From NCBI RefSeq assembly GCF_019443965.1, contig NZ_CP040814.1, positions 1,674,001 to 1,738,000 on the forward strand: a DNA stretch of 64,000 nt. The letters are read 5' to 3'. Source of the stretch: Salinibacterium sp. M195 (GTDB taxonomy: Bacteria; Actinomycetota; Actinomycetes; Actinomycetales; Microbacteriaceae). A model generated the notes under the pieces. The model was not told the origin of the DNA and did no database searches. It worked only from the letters and a program-made list of their open reading frames with translations. A program made the position numbers and the translations under genes. This document shows, piece after piece, positions 8,235 through 16,927 of this stretch; the first letter of the stretch is position 1; every line of letters begins with the position of its first letter.

Positions 8235-9638
8235 ATGCACGAGATCACCTGCCCGCACTGCCATAAGGCTTTCACTATCGATGAGGCTGGCTATGCCGAC
8301 ATCGTGAAGCAGGTCCGCGACAGCGAGTTCGAGGGCGCCCTCCATGAGCGGCTTGAGCTAGCCGAGAGCGCGAAAAAGGCGGAGATAGAACTCGCTGAGG
8401 CCAGAGTCGCGACGGCACTACAGGTGGAAGCAGCGAAGAAGGATGCGGCTATTCAGGAGTTGACCGCGAAACTCGATTCCGGCGCAGTAGCGCAGAAACT
8501 TGCTGTTTCAGAAGCGCTGAGCGCAGTGCAGGGGGAGCGGGATGCTCTCGCGAATGAGCTAGAGAAGGCCAAGCGAGAGCGGGAGACAGCCGCCGAACTT
8601 TCTGAGGCCAAGCGTCTGAGTGAGCTTCATCAGGCCACGGCAGCGAAAGAGCTGGAGATTCACGAGTTGAAGTCGAAGCTTCAGGCAAGTGACTCCGAAC
8701 AGAAGCTCGCACTGTCAGCAGCGGTCGGCGCCGTGGAGAAGGAGCGTGATGGGCTCAAGGGCAGTCTTGAGCGGGTAGAGCTTGAGATGAAGCTCGTAGA
8801 AACGTCGATGAAAGATAAGTACGAGACGCAGATCAAGGACCGCGATGACGCGATCGAGCGCCTGCGCGACATGAAAGCTCGGCTCTCGACCAAGATGGTC
8901 GGGGAGACGCTCGAGCAGCACTGTGAGACGACGTTCAATCAGATCCGTGCCACGGCATTCCCACGCGCCTACTTTGAGAAAGACAACGACGCTCGAAGCG
9001 GCAGCAAGGGTGACTACATTTTCAAAGAAGCGGATGAGTCGGGCACCGAGATCGTGTCGATCATGTTCGAAATGAAGAATGAATCTGACACGACCGCGTC
9101 TAAACACAAGAACGAGGACTTCCTGAAAGAGCTCGACAAGGACCGCACCGAGAAAGGCTGCGAATACGCGGTTCTGGTGTCTCTGCTTGAGTCAGACAAC
9201 GAACTCTACAACTCGGGCATCGTCGATATGTCGCACCGATTCCCGAAGATGTATGTTGTTCGGCCGCAGTTCTTCTTACCGATGATCACGGTGCTCCGAA
9301 ACGCTGCGCTGAACTCGCTGAAGTACAAGTCAGAACTCGCACTCGTGAAGGCTCAGAGCATCGATGTCACGAATTTCGAGGAAGAACTCGACTCCTTCAA
9401 GACGGGATTCGCACGCAACTTTGACCTCGCTTCCCGCAAATTTCAGACCGCAATCGACGAGATCGACAAATCGATCGACCATTTGCAGAAGACACGGGAG
9501 GCGCTTCTCGGAACGAACCGTAACCTTCGACTCGCCAACGACAAAGCGCAAGATGTCACCATCAAGAAACTGACGCGCGGTAACCCCACGATGACGAAGA
9601 AGTTTTCTGACCTCGGTGAATCACACGTCGCTGATTAG
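8235..9638 (+). CDS. DUF2130 protein with nuclease-like core
   Basis: A 467-residue protein of the DUF2130 family (COG4487), cytoplasmic, function not established. Residues 1-20 contain a single CPHC knuckle; about 25-225 is a long charged coiled coil (repeated AEL/KER heptads); about 225-370 is the conserved core. The core contains GSKGDYIF with Asp260 and then IMFEMKNE with Glu279-Met-Lys281, the D...ExK arrangement of PD-(D/E)xK nucleases, followed by [15 protein letters not shown] and ELYNSGIVD. Start ATG 8235 follows a 212-base gap after the tRNA terminator, where TACAGT (about 8176-8181) is a possible -10 box. Transcribed alone; the downstream gene converges on it. Nuclease activity is inference. 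Confidence 0.85.
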   Translation: MHEITCPHCHKAFTIDEAGYADIVKQVRDSEFEGALHERLELAESAKKAEIELAEARVATALQVEAAKKDAAIQELTAKLDSGAVAQKLAVSEALSAVQGERDALANELEKAKRERETAAELSEAKRLSELHQATAAKELEIHELKSKLQASDSEQKLALSAAVGAVEKERDGLKGSLERVELEMKLVETSMKDKYETQIKDRDDAIERLRDMKARLSTKMVGETLEQHCETTFNQIRATAFPRAYFEKDNDARSGSKGDYIFKEADESGTEIVSIMFEMKNESDTTASKHKNEDFLKELDKDRTEKGCEYAVLVSLLESDNELYNSGIVDMSHRFPKMYVVRPQFFLPMITVLRNAALNSLKYKSELALVKAQSIDVTNFEEELDSFKTGFARNFDLASRKFQTAIDEIDKSIDHLQKTREALLGTNRNLRLANDKAQDVTIKKLTRGNPTMTKKFSDLGESHVAD

Positions 9639-9642
9639 GCGA

Positions 9643-10842
9643 CTAGCGCGTAGTGACCGGCGTCGTCGGTGGCGCAGCGGTCGGCTTGCGCACCCGAGCC
9701 TTGAACCACGCTGTGTCGGGTACGCGAGCGAGTAGCGGCCCGGCCACGATCGTCATGAGTACATAGGCGGTGGCGAGCGGGGCGAGCATCGGTTCGATGC
9801 CAGCACCGACTGCGAGCCCCGCGATCACGATGGAGAATTCACCACGCGGCGTGAGCGCTAAACCGGTGCGCCAACGACCGGGCGCGGCGATCCCGGCGCG
9901 CTTCGCGGCCCTATAGCCGGAGAAGGTTTTTGTGCCGATCGTCAGCACTGCGAGTCCAAAGGCGGGAAGCAGCACGGGAATGATGTCTGCTGGCGAGGTC
10001 GAGATCCCGAAGAAGACAAAGAAGACGGCGGCGAACAGATCGCGCAGGGGAGTGATGAGCTGGGCGGACTGGTGAGCCACTGGCCCGGAGATCGCAATGC
10101 CGACGAGGAAGGCACCGACTGCGGCCGAGACATTGACGCCCTCGGCAAGGCCAGCGACGAGCATGGTGAGCCCCACAACGCCGAGCAAGAGTGCTTCCGC
10201 ATTCTTGTCGGGAAGCAGCCGCGACAGGAAGCGTCCGTGGCGCAGTGCAACGTAGAGGATGGTGACAACGACAGCAACGGCAATCGCCACAGTAATGGCC
10301 CCTTGCAGTAGCCCAGCCCCGATAACGAGCGCGGACAACACCGGCAGGTAGAACGCCATGGCGAGGTCTTCCATCACCAAAATTGACAGAATTACCGGAG
10401 TCTCGCGGTTACCGAGGCGACCTAGATCTCGTACTACCTTGGCGATAACCCCGGAGGACGACACCCACGTCACTCCAGCGAGAGCAACAACCGCGGCGGG
10501 CTCCCAGCCCAACAAGATCGCAAAGAGAGCGCCGGGGATGGCGTTGAATACGCCATCCAAGATGCCAGAAAGTCGAGATGTCTTGAGGTTCGACATGAGC
10601 TCTTCTGCGGAGTACTCAAGGCCCAACATGGCAAGCAGCAGAATCACGCCAATTTGCGACCCGACCACGAAGAACTCTTCGCTGGCTTGGAGCGGAAGAA
10701 GTCCGCCTTCACCGACGGCGAGACCGGCGAGCAGGTACAGCGGGATCGCCGAAAAACCGAAGCGTGCGGCAACTCTGCCAAGCACACTAAGCACGAGCAG
10801 GAGAGCGCCAACCTCGATAAGTAGCTGCGTCGTCTCGTGCAT
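9643..10842 (-). CDS. khtU: CPA2-family K+/H+ antiporter, KhtU-like
   Basis: Cation:proton antiporter of the CPA2/KefB type, 399 residues, with about 12 hydrophobic segments and no C-terminal cytoplasmic RCK domain. Family marks include the membrane motif VILLLAMLGLEYSAEEL, VVALAGVTWVSSSGVIAKV, ILVMEDLAMA and LTPRGEFSIVIAGLAVGAG. The regulatory domain is supplied by the separate upstream gene at 10852-11346, nine bases away, exactly the arrangement of B. subtilis khtT-khtU. The substrate (K+ efflux) is inferred from this pairing. Confidence 0.85.
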   Translation of the reverse strand: MHETTQLLIEVGALLLVLSVLGRVAARFGFSAIPLYLLAGLAVGEGGLLPLQASEEFFVVGSQIGVILLLAMLGLEYSAEELMSNLKTSRLSGILDGVFNAIPGALFAILLGWEPAAVVALAGVTWVSSSGVIAKVVRDLGRLGNRETPVILSILVMEDLAMAFYLPVLSALVIGAGLLQGAITVAIAVAVVVTILYVALRHGRFLSRLLPDKNAEALLLGVVGLTMLVAGLAEGVNVSAAVGAFLVGIAISGPVAHQSAQLITPLRDLFAAVFFVFFGISTSPADIIPVLLPAFGLAVLTIGTKTFSGYRAAKRAGIAAPGRWRTGLALTPRGEFSIVIAGLAVGAGIEPMLAPLATAYVLMTIVAGPLLARVPDTAWFKARVRKPTAAPPTTPVTTR

Positions 10843-10851
10843 ACGCGAGCC

Positions 10852-11346
10852 TTAGCTTGGGCCGCTATTGATGAGCTTGCTGAGCGCGTCAAGACCCTTG
10901 CGGGTTCCGACTGCGACGATCACGTCACCGGGCTCGTAGACAACCTCGGGACCAGGAGACGCAATGACATCATTGTCGCGAGCGATAGCAACGATCGATG
11001 CACCCGTGAGAGTACGGGCCTTCATGTCGCCCATAGGGTGGCCGACAAAGCCAGAACCACGGGGAAGAGAAATCTCTTCCGTGAATAGGCCCTCGGCCTT
11101 TTCGCCGAGCACCGACAAGCGGCTCAGCGTGAGTGATGAGCCGAGAACTTCAGCAATGGCTGCAGCTTCGTCATCGCTTAAAGAAATTGACGCGGCATTC
11201 GAGTCAGGGTCATCCGCGTTGAAGAAAGCGAGATCGCGTTCTCCAGACCGCAGCGACACCACGCTGACGCGGCATCCTGACGTGGTGATGACGTCATTAC
11301 GCACGCCAAAACCGGGAAGGTCAATTCGTTCGATTCTTACGCCCAC
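10852..11346 (-). CDS. khtT: Antiporter regulatory subunit with RCK_C (TrkA-C) domain, KhtT-like
   Basis: A 164-residue soluble protein. The C-terminal 85 residues match the RCK_C/TrkA-C domain (LTGASIVAIARDNDVIASPG then VYEPGDVIVAVGTRKGLDAL), which binds nucleotides or ions and gates partner channels and antiporters; the N-terminal part resembles the KhtT dimerisation domain. It precedes the antiporter gene in the same operon. Start GTG 11346 has TAAGTT (11353-11358) at leaderless distance. Confidence 0.85.
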   Translation of the reverse strand: MGVRIERIDLPGFGVRNDVITTSGCRVSVVSLRSGERDLAFFNADDPDSNAASISLSDDEAAAIAEVLGSSLTLSRLSVLGEKAEGLFTEEISLPRGSGFVGHPMGDMKARTLTGASIVAIARDNDVIASPGPEVVYEPGDVIVAVGTRKGLDALSKLINSGPS

Positions 11347-11352
11347 GGCTCC

Positions 11353-11358
11353 AACTTA
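11353..11358 (-). promoter_or_regulatory. -10 hexamer TAAGTT for leaderless khtT
   Basis: Six bases separate this TANNNT hexamer from the khtT GTG on the minus strand. Confidence 0.5.
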
Positions 11359-11401
11359 CCAATTCACTAGTGGCCAATAGTCCAGCGAGCAGCCTACGCC
11401 T

Positions 11402-12196
11402 TTAAGCCGCAACCCCGTACTTTTTCATGGAGGTCTCCACAATGGTCAGGCCTTCAAGGCCGGGCATGCGCGAAATGTGCTCGTCGAGCTTGCGGATCTC
11501 GCGCAAACCTTCCTGACCAGAGAAAAGGTGACCCATCACGTGAGTGACTTCCTCGGCGGGCATGATGCTCGATCCCACTGGCCCCCACGCGCCCTTCAGT
11601 GCGAGACGAGCGAGAACCTGGGCCTTCTTGCTCTTCGCTAAACGCTCGCGGGCCTGAGTCGCATAAAAGGCAACGTGACGTGCCTCTTGCTTAGCAATGC
11701 GGCGCAGCAATTCTGACAGAACCGGATGCTTTTCCATGTCTGCGAGACGGTTGTAGGCGGCGACAGCCGACCACTCGTTCGCGGCGCCCCAAATCATGTG
11801 CACGGCAATGAAATCCTTGCCAATGACGTTACCCAGAACGGACTGCTTGATCGGATCAAGGCGGTCCTTCCATCCCAGTTTGAGGCGGGTCGCCTTGAGC
11901 TCGTCATAATCGAGTGTCACTTCGTGAGCCCCCAAGACTTTGGCGAGGGCCTCGCCATGCCAGAACTCTTCGCGGTTCCACATCGTCATGAATGCGCTCA
12001 CATCAACCTCCTTGTGAGAGGGCGTGACAAGCAGATCGCGCAGGTAGCAGACCGTGTGATATTCGACATCGGCCATGTAGCGCAGGCTGCGAAGAGTCGA
12101 ATCAGGCAGCGGGTTGCGCTGAAACTCGGAGAAGTCGAGGTCGCCCCACTGAACCTTCTTCGAGGTGGACGTATAGCGATCGATATCAAATGCCAT
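11402..12196 (-). CDS. Ferritin-like diiron protein (intact metal site), ether-lipid cluster
   Basis: A 264-residue soluble all-helical protein. Candidate ligands fall in the order of R2-type diiron oxygenases: Glu45 (ADVEYHT), Glu77-x-x-His80 (REEFWHGEA), Glu141 (ANEWSAV) and Glu171-x-x-His174 (KQEARHVAFY). Spacing is close to that of cyanobacterial aldehyde-deformylating oxygenase and ribonucleotide reductase R2. Such proteins activate O2 for desaturation, hydroxylation or aldehyde oxidation. It is the last gene of the minus-strand operon, 12 bases after the acyl reductase fusion, and has a degenerate paralogue at 14509-15309. The substrate is unknown; a lipid alkyl chain or fatty aldehyde is the natural guess from context. 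Confidence 0.8.
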   Translation of the reverse strand: MAFDIDRYTSTSKKVQWGDLDFSEFQRNPLPDSTLRSLRYMADVEYHTVCYLRDLLVTPSHKEVDVSAFMTMWNREEFWHGEALAKVLGAHEVTLDYDELKATRLKLGWKDRLDPIKQSVLGNVIGKDFIAVHMIWGAANEWSAVAAYNRLADMEKHPVLSELLRRIAKQEARHVAFYATQARERLAKSKKAQVLARLALKGAWGPVGSSIMPAEEVTHVMGHLFSGQEGLREIRKLDEHISRMPGLEGLTIVETSMKKYGVAA

Positions 12197-12208
12197 GAGG
12201 TGTGGGAA

Positions 12209-14512
12209 CTAGCTCGACGACGTCGAGTTCTGTTCCTCTCCTTCCTGTTTCGCAGCCGCAGCGTCACGCGGGCGCGGGATGCGGGAGTTGGGGGCGCGGC
12301 GCTTCCAATCGAGCACATTCCAGCGCTTCTCTTGGGCGTGCTTATACAAGTTGACGTCGGGGTTTACCGCGCTGGGATTTCCCACGAGTTGCAACCACAT
12401 GAGGTCAGCGTGGCTGTCGCCATAGCCGTAAGACTGCGAGAGGTTGATGCCGTTGAGCTCGGCGTAGTGCCGCAGCCAGGCGGCGCGAGCCTCATCCACA
12501 AGCGGAGGGTCAGCCAAGAATCCGGTCAGCACACCATCGCGTTCATGCATGCGTCCGGCAACGACCTCGTCGAAGTATGGCAAGAATGGCGTCACCATGA
12601 GATCGATCGTGCCCGTGACCAATATGGTGCGGTGTCCAGCATTACGGTGCTCCTGAACACGGAGTAGCGCATCCGGCATCACTCGACGCATCATGGCTCG
12701 ACCAAAGCTGCCGCGCACCATCCGCTCGATCTCCACGATCTTGAATCCTTCATAGCGACGCATAAACGTGCGGATGAACTCGCCACGGTCACGACGCTCA
12801 GCACGCAAGTATTTGCGAAGCGAGAACGTAAAGTTCGCGAGGTCGTGCACGACCTTTGAGCGCGGAACGGTGCCGCCCCAGAGCAAGAGGTACTGCTTGA
12901 CCAGGTTGGAATCGACGACGGTGCCTTCGAGGTCGAACACGGCGACGACATCGCTGCGTTCGGGCAGCCGGCGTACGGTGCGCGCTTTCGCCGTCGGCCG
13001 ATTCGCGAACGCTCGGGTGAGCGTTGTGATGGCCGGGAAGTGCACCTGCTGAAAGTAGTTCTCCCAGTCGATATCCGTGACATCGAAACGCGCGCTTTCT
13101 GGCGTCTTCTTGGGTAACGACGCCAGCAACTCGCGAGTGTTTGCATCATCAAAAATGATCTCGGTTTGCACGTAGGCGCGATAGAGATTGGTGAACGCCC
13201 GCAGAACTTCTAGCTGATGTTGACCGCTCTTGACCTCATCGAGCCACCGGCGAGTGCGCGGCGTTGTCGGCATGCGCGTGATAACTCGCTCAGCGCGGGC
13301 AGCTTGACGCTCACGCTTCACGAGTGCCTTTTCTACTCGCAGGCCGCCGGGGAATCGCCACAGTGGCACGCTGATTTCGCCGTCTTCCGCGGGAAGCGGA
13401 TTGGCAGTGAAATACGCATTGACGTTTTCGTACATGCGGTGAAACGGCAGCGGATTGCTCGCGCCAGAACTCACGTGATAATACTTCGGCGCTGCCGGAT
13501 CGGCCTTCGTGGCCGCCGCCGCTAGCGTCGCATTCACGACGAAATCAACAGGGATCACATCGAGGATCGAGTCGGGAAGTCCGGGAAAATCGGGAAGCTG
13601 GCCGCGGCCGTACGCCAGAATGAGCGGGTCGGCTACCTTGAAGCCGTCGATCCAACCGGGGAAGGGGTGATGCAGTGCGCTCTCGATGATCGATGGACGA
13701 ACGACCGAGAGTCGATGCCCGGCCTGAGCCCACATCTCTTCAGCAACGCGCTCGGCGAATGCTTTCGTCAACGTGTACACGTCGGTCCAGCCGAGGCTCT
13801 CTGCGCGCATGCGGCCGTAGTCAACGAGGCGATCATGCACCCACTCCGTGCGAGCGGTCTCAGCGAACTGCGCGACTGCCTGCGGGCCAGCTTTGCCGTG
13901 ACGAGCCTTGGCCGCCGTGAGCTGAGCACGCAAGGCTTCCGGCTGGCGTGATTCGAACTCCACGCGGGCACGGGCAGTTCGGGCGGCCTCATACTCGGCG
14001 CGCCAATCTACCTCGTGCGTCAGCGCAGCCTCCGGAACGATTCCTTTGCGGATGCCGCCAACATAGGCCGTGGAGATATGGACAACGTGCGGCCGAGATT
14101 TGCTCTCAAGTAGGGCCGTGTAGATGCCGGTAGCTCCGCCGACGTTAGTGTCGAACGCCTCATCGATCGGCGGATCAAATGAGACCGTCGATGCCCCGTG
14201 GATGACCACGTCGATGTCGTCGGGCAGCGTGCCAACCTCGGTAAGGCTGCCTTCGATTACGGTGACGCGGCGTGCGACTTCGGCAAGCGCTTCGTCTTTG
14301 CCGAGGGAATCTATCCACTGGGCAAAGACAGGTTTGCGCATCAAATTGGTCAGGCGACCTTCGCCACTGGTCGACCCTTTACCTCGAACCAAAATCGAGA
14401 TGCGGGTGCCGGGGTGGCTAGAAAGAAGCCGCTCCAGAATGGCCTGGCCGACGAAACCGGTCGCTCCCGTGAGGAATACATGCTCGTTAGAGAGGGCTTT
14501 TATGGTCGTCAT
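12209..14512 (-). CDS. Fatty acyl reductase (FAR-like SDR) fused to a HAD-IB phosphatase-like domain
   Basis: A 767-residue fusion. Residues 10-290 are an extended SDR of the NAD_binding_4/male-sterility type: nucleotide loop TGATGFVG (15-22), VIHGASTVSFD (103-113), HISTAY with Ser147, and Tyr246-x-x-x-Lys250. The later VVRPSIIES and PFPGWIDG stretches are characteristic of fatty acyl-CoA reductases, which make fatty alcohol or aldehyde from acyl-CoA with NADPH. A FAR_C-like region follows (VDFVVNATLA through DIDWENYFQQ). Residues about 520-720 are a HAD-IB hydrolase: FDLEGTVVDSN (Asp527), TGTIDLM and YGDSHADLMWL. The usual second Asp of motif I is Glu529. Its start overlaps the stop of the upstream gene (ATGA). 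The phosphatase partner reaction is unknown. Confidence 0.88.
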   Translation of the reverse strand: MTTIKALSNEHVFLTGATGFVGQAILERLLSSHPGTRISILVRGKGSTSGEGRLTNLMRKPVFAQWIDSLGKDEALAEVARRVTVIEGSLTEVGTLPDDIDVVIHGASTVSFDPPIDEAFDTNVGGATGIYTALLESKSRPHVVHISTAYVGGIRKGIVPEAALTHEVDWRAEYEAARTARARVEFESRQPEALRAQLTAAKARHGKAGPQAVAQFAETARTEWVHDRLVDYGRMRAESLGWTDVYTLTKAFAERVAEEMWAQAGHRLSVVRPSIIESALHHPFPGWIDGFKVADPLILAYGRGQLPDFPGLPDSILDVIPVDFVVNATLAAAATKADPAAPKYYHVSSGASNPLPFHRMYENVNAYFTANPLPAEDGEISVPLWRFPGGLRVEKALVKRERQAARAERVITRMPTTPRTRRWLDEVKSGQHQLEVLRAFTNLYRAYVQTEIIFDDANTRELLASLPKKTPESARFDVTDIDWENYFQQVHFPAITTLTRAFANRPTAKARTVRRLPERSDVVAVFDLEGTVVDSNLVKQYLLLWGGTVPRSKVVHDLANFTFSLRKYLRAERRDRGEFIRTFMRRYEGFKIVEIERMVRGSFGRAMMRRVMPDALLRVQEHRNAGHRTILVTGTIDLMVTPFLPYFDEVVAGRMHERDGVLTGFLADPPLVDEARAAWLRHYAELNGINLSQSYGYGDSHADLMWLQLVGNPSAVNPDVNLYKHAQEKRWNVLDWKRRAPNSRIPRPRDAAAAKQEGEEQNSTSSS

Positions 14513-15309
14513 ACGGCGGCTGCCCTTGTCATGAGGTTGAGGTTGGTCTGGCCATCGAGGGAATCGATGAGTGCATCAATGCTACGAATGGTTTCAGGCT
14601 TACTGCGAAACAAATACTCGAAGAAGAAGTCAGTGTTCTTGCGTGGTTCAGCACGGGCGCCGATCGGCCACGGTGTCTTAGCGAGACGTTTGCGTGTGAC
14701 CTTCTGCGCCCGAGTTGATTCGGCAAGGCGGTGCCGAGACTGTGCTTCGAAGAACTCAAGCTGACGTGATTTTGTCGCCACGATGTGAGTGAGCGTTGCG
14801 GTGAGCTGGGGGTTCGGATCGAGTTCGAGAACGCGACGGTAGGCGGCCTGCATTAACCATTCATCGACTGTGCCCAAAGTCATGTGCACGGCGATCATCG
14901 GAAGGCCAACAATGTTGGCCACGATCGATTCTCGGATTGTTCGTTCCACGGGAGTGCGGAACGGAGCCCGGTCGGCGTCCGCGCCATCGTGGCTGCGAAT
15001 GATCTGATCAAGAGCATCCGCGATCCAATACTTTTCAAAAGCCCAGGTGATGAGAAAAGCGGTAACCCGAGAGTCTTTGTGGGTTGCGGTCACGAGAACG
15101 CTGCGCAAGTGAGTCATGGTGCCGCGTTCGACAACCTGAAGATAGCGCAGGGCGCGAATCGTCTCTGGGGTCAGCGGCGCTGACGCGTAGGACTCTAAAT
15201 TCAACGTGTCCCGGTAGCTCGCTTGGGCTTCGTTTGCATATTCCCGCACATCGAAATCGGGCGCCGGAACGGACATACTGTCGAGAGCAACCTCAAGATT
15301 CTTAGGCAT
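14509..15309 (-). CDS. Ferritin-like paralogue lacking most diiron ligands (probable pseudoenzyme)
   Basis: A 266-residue protein clearly paralogous to the diiron protein at 11402-12196 (compare IRALRYLQVVERGTMTHLRS with LRSLRYMADVEYHTVCYLRD, and DEWLMQAAYRR with NEWSAVAAYNR). It keeps Glu61 and Glu150, but both ExxH motifs are gone: positions equivalent to E77/H80 are Lys93/Ile96, and E171/H174 are Ser181/Leu184. It therefore probably cannot hold the standard diiron centre and may be a structural partner of its paralogue. First gene of the minus-strand operon; GGAG five bases before ATG 15309 is a good ribosome binding site, and the stop overlaps the next gene by four bases. Confidence 0.8.
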   Translation of the reverse strand: MPKNLEVALDSMSVPAPDFDVREYANEAQASYRDTLNLESYASAPLTPETIRALRYLQVVERGTMTHLRSVLVTATHKDSRVTAFLITWAFEKYWIADALDQIIRSHDGADADRAPFRTPVERTIRESIVANIVGLPMIAVHMTLGTVDEWLMQAAYRRVLELDPNPQLTATLTHIVATKSRQLEFFEAQSRHRLAESTRAQKVTRKRLAKTPWPIGARAEPRKNTDFFFEYLFRSKPETIRSIDALIDSLDGQTNLNLMTRAAAV

Positions 15310-15406
15310 CGTTCTCCTTCACTCGAGGCAAGAATGGCGTGGCGACTTCACCCAATTCTAGGCGCGGATCGCTCACGAAAGCACCTTTATTGCGGAGGTG
15401 GTGCCG

Positions 15407-15412
15407 TATTGT
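15407..15412 (+). promoter_or_regulatory. -10 hexamer TATTGT for the SDR-plsC-agpS operon
   Basis: TATTGT lies 7 bases before ATG 15420, inside the 110-base divergent promoter region between the two halves of the lipid cluster. A GGAGGTGG further upstream is too far from the ATG to be its ribosome binding site. Confidence 0.45.
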
Positions 15413-15419
15413 GGGCGCC

Positions 15420-16235
15420 ATGGCAACAGCGCTTATCACCGGTGGAACGTCAGGAATCGGCGCCGAATTCGCGCTCCAACTTGCGCAGGCCGGCACCGAC
15501 CTTGTCATTGTCGCTCGCAACGAGGAGCGGCTCGCTTCCACCGCGACGCGGCTACATGCCGAATACGGTATTTCAGTGGAGACGATCAGTGCCGACCTTT
15601 CCCGACGCAGTGACGTACTGCGCGTAGTGGACCGTCTCACTGACCCCGAACATCCTCTCGACCTGTTCGTCAACAACGCCGGATTTGGAGTACACGCGGC
15701 GCTCACGTCCGAAGCCGCTGTCGCGGTGCACGAACATGCTTTCGATGTCATGTGCCGCGCTGTGCTCATCTTGGGCGGTGCCGCCGGTCGGACAATGCGC
15801 TCGCGTGGCAGTGGCTCGATAATCAACGTCTCGAGCATCGCGAGCCTTGTCACGATGGGCTCATATTCAGCGATCAAAGCTTGGGTTGCCTCATACAGCC
15901 AAGGGCTGTCAGTCGAACTGCGTAACACCGGTGTGACCGTAACGGCCCTCATGCCGGGGTGGGTTGTGACCGAGTTCCACGAGCGGGCGGGCATCCGCAC
16001 CTCCTCTATTCCCGACTTTCTCTGGATGGATGCCGCCACTCTCGTGCGAGGTGCGCTGCGTGATGCGGCTCGCGGCAAAGTAATTTCCATACCTACTGTT
16101 CGGTACCGAGCCATCGGATGGTTTGCTCGACATTTGCCGCGAGGCACAATTCGCTGGATTTCTGGCAAAATTTCTTCAAGCCGAAGTGACGAGGGCTCCG
16201 AATCACACGGTGTGAAGGACTCGACAACAACATGA
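15420..16235 (+). CDS. Short-chain dehydrogenase/reductase, candidate alkyl/acyl-DHAP reductase
   Basis: Classical SDR of 271 residues: nucleotide motif TGGTSGIG (8-15), NNAGFG, catalytic Ser in INVSSIAS and YSAIK for the Tyr-x-x-x-Lys pair. The closest general type is the DltE/YqjQ-like or DHRS7-like reductases. A reductase that converts alkyl- or acyl-dihydroxyacetone phosphate to the glycerol form is required in the ether-lipid pathway (in animals an SDR does this), and this gene is coupled by a four-base overlap (ATGA) to an acyltransferase and then to the alkyl-DHAP synthase homologue. The substrate is inferred from that context only. Confidence 0.85.
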   Translation: MATALITGGTSGIGAEFALQLAQAGTDLVIVARNEERLASTATRLHAEYGISVETISADLSRRSDVLRVVDRLTDPEHPLDLFVNNAGFGVHAALTSEAAVAVHEHAFDVMCRAVLILGGAAGRTMRSRGSGSIINVSSIASLVTMGSYSAIKAWVASYSQGLSVELRNTGVTVTALMPGWVVTEFHERAGIRTSSIPDFLWMDAATLVRGALRDAARGKVISIPTVRYRAIGWFARHLPRGTIRWISGKISSSRSDEGSESHGVKDSTTT

Positions 16236-16927
16236 CCCGCGATTTTGACCGATTCACTTCGCCAACGATGGCGACGGCGAGATTTGTCGCGCAACGGGGC
16301 CTGCTGAAGCCCCTGGTGTGGTCCCTTGTCCGTGTTGACGTGCGCGGAATTGAGCACATCGAACTCCACGACGGCCCTTTCATCGCGGTCGCGAATCACT
16401 CCAGCCATTTAGACGCTCCGCTCATCATTGGCGCACTCCCGCGGCGGCGGGCTCGTTACCTCGCTGCCGGCGCAGCAGCCGACTACTTCTTCGAAATCTG
16501 GTGGCGCAAATGGCTCACCACGCTCTTTTTCAACGCCTTTGCGATTGAGCGCAACGCCGAAGGTAAGCGTGCCGGGGCATCGCGCGCGCTTCTGGAGCGC
16601 GGCGTGCCATTACTGATCTTTCCCGAAGGTGGTCGTACTCGTGAGGGCGCGCTTACCCGGTTTAAACCCGGTGCGGCAGCACTGTCGATAAACACCGCGG
16701 TTCCGTGCCTGCCGATCGCTCTGGTCGGAGCTACGACAGCGATGCCACGCGGAGTCAACTGGCCAAAGCGAGGTCGGTTGCCCGTCACGGTAGTCTTTGG
16801 CGAGTTGCAGCATCGTCGTGAAGGTGAAACTTCAGACGCATTCTCAACCCGACTAGCTGAGATCGTGCGCGATCTACACGAGACTGTTCAGCCCATGCCA
16901 AGCGCAACCCCGAAGGGAAAACGATGA
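16232..16927 (+). CDS. PlsC-type lysophospholipid/phosphoglycerol acyltransferase
   Basis: A 231-residue acyltransferase of the PlsC/AGPAT family. Motif I is NHSSHLDAP (HX4D catalytic pair), motif III is FPEGGRTREG and the following FKPGAAAL and PCLPIALVG match motif IV. These enzymes transfer an acyl chain to the sn-2 (or sn-1) hydroxyl of a phosphoglycerol at the membrane face. Coupled by four-base overlaps to the SDR upstream and to the alkyl-DHAP synthase homologue downstream. It could act either on DHAP before the alkyl exchange or on alkylglycerol phosphate after it. Confidence 0.9.
   Translation: MTRDFDRFTSPTMATARFVAQRGLLKPLVWSLVRVDVRGIEHIELHDGPFIAVANHSSHLDAPLIIGALPRRRARYLAAGAAADYFFEIWWRKWLTTLFFNAFAIERNAEGKRAGASRALLERGVPLLIFPEGGRTREGALTRFKPGAAALSINTAVPCLPIALVGATTAMPRGVNWPKRGRLPVTVVFGELQHRREGETSDAFSTRLAEIVRDLHETVQPMPSATPKGKR

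Noticed and set aside
7911..9638. Integrative element at tRNA-Ala
   Set aside because: No integrase and no repeat of the tRNA 3' end downstream within the window.
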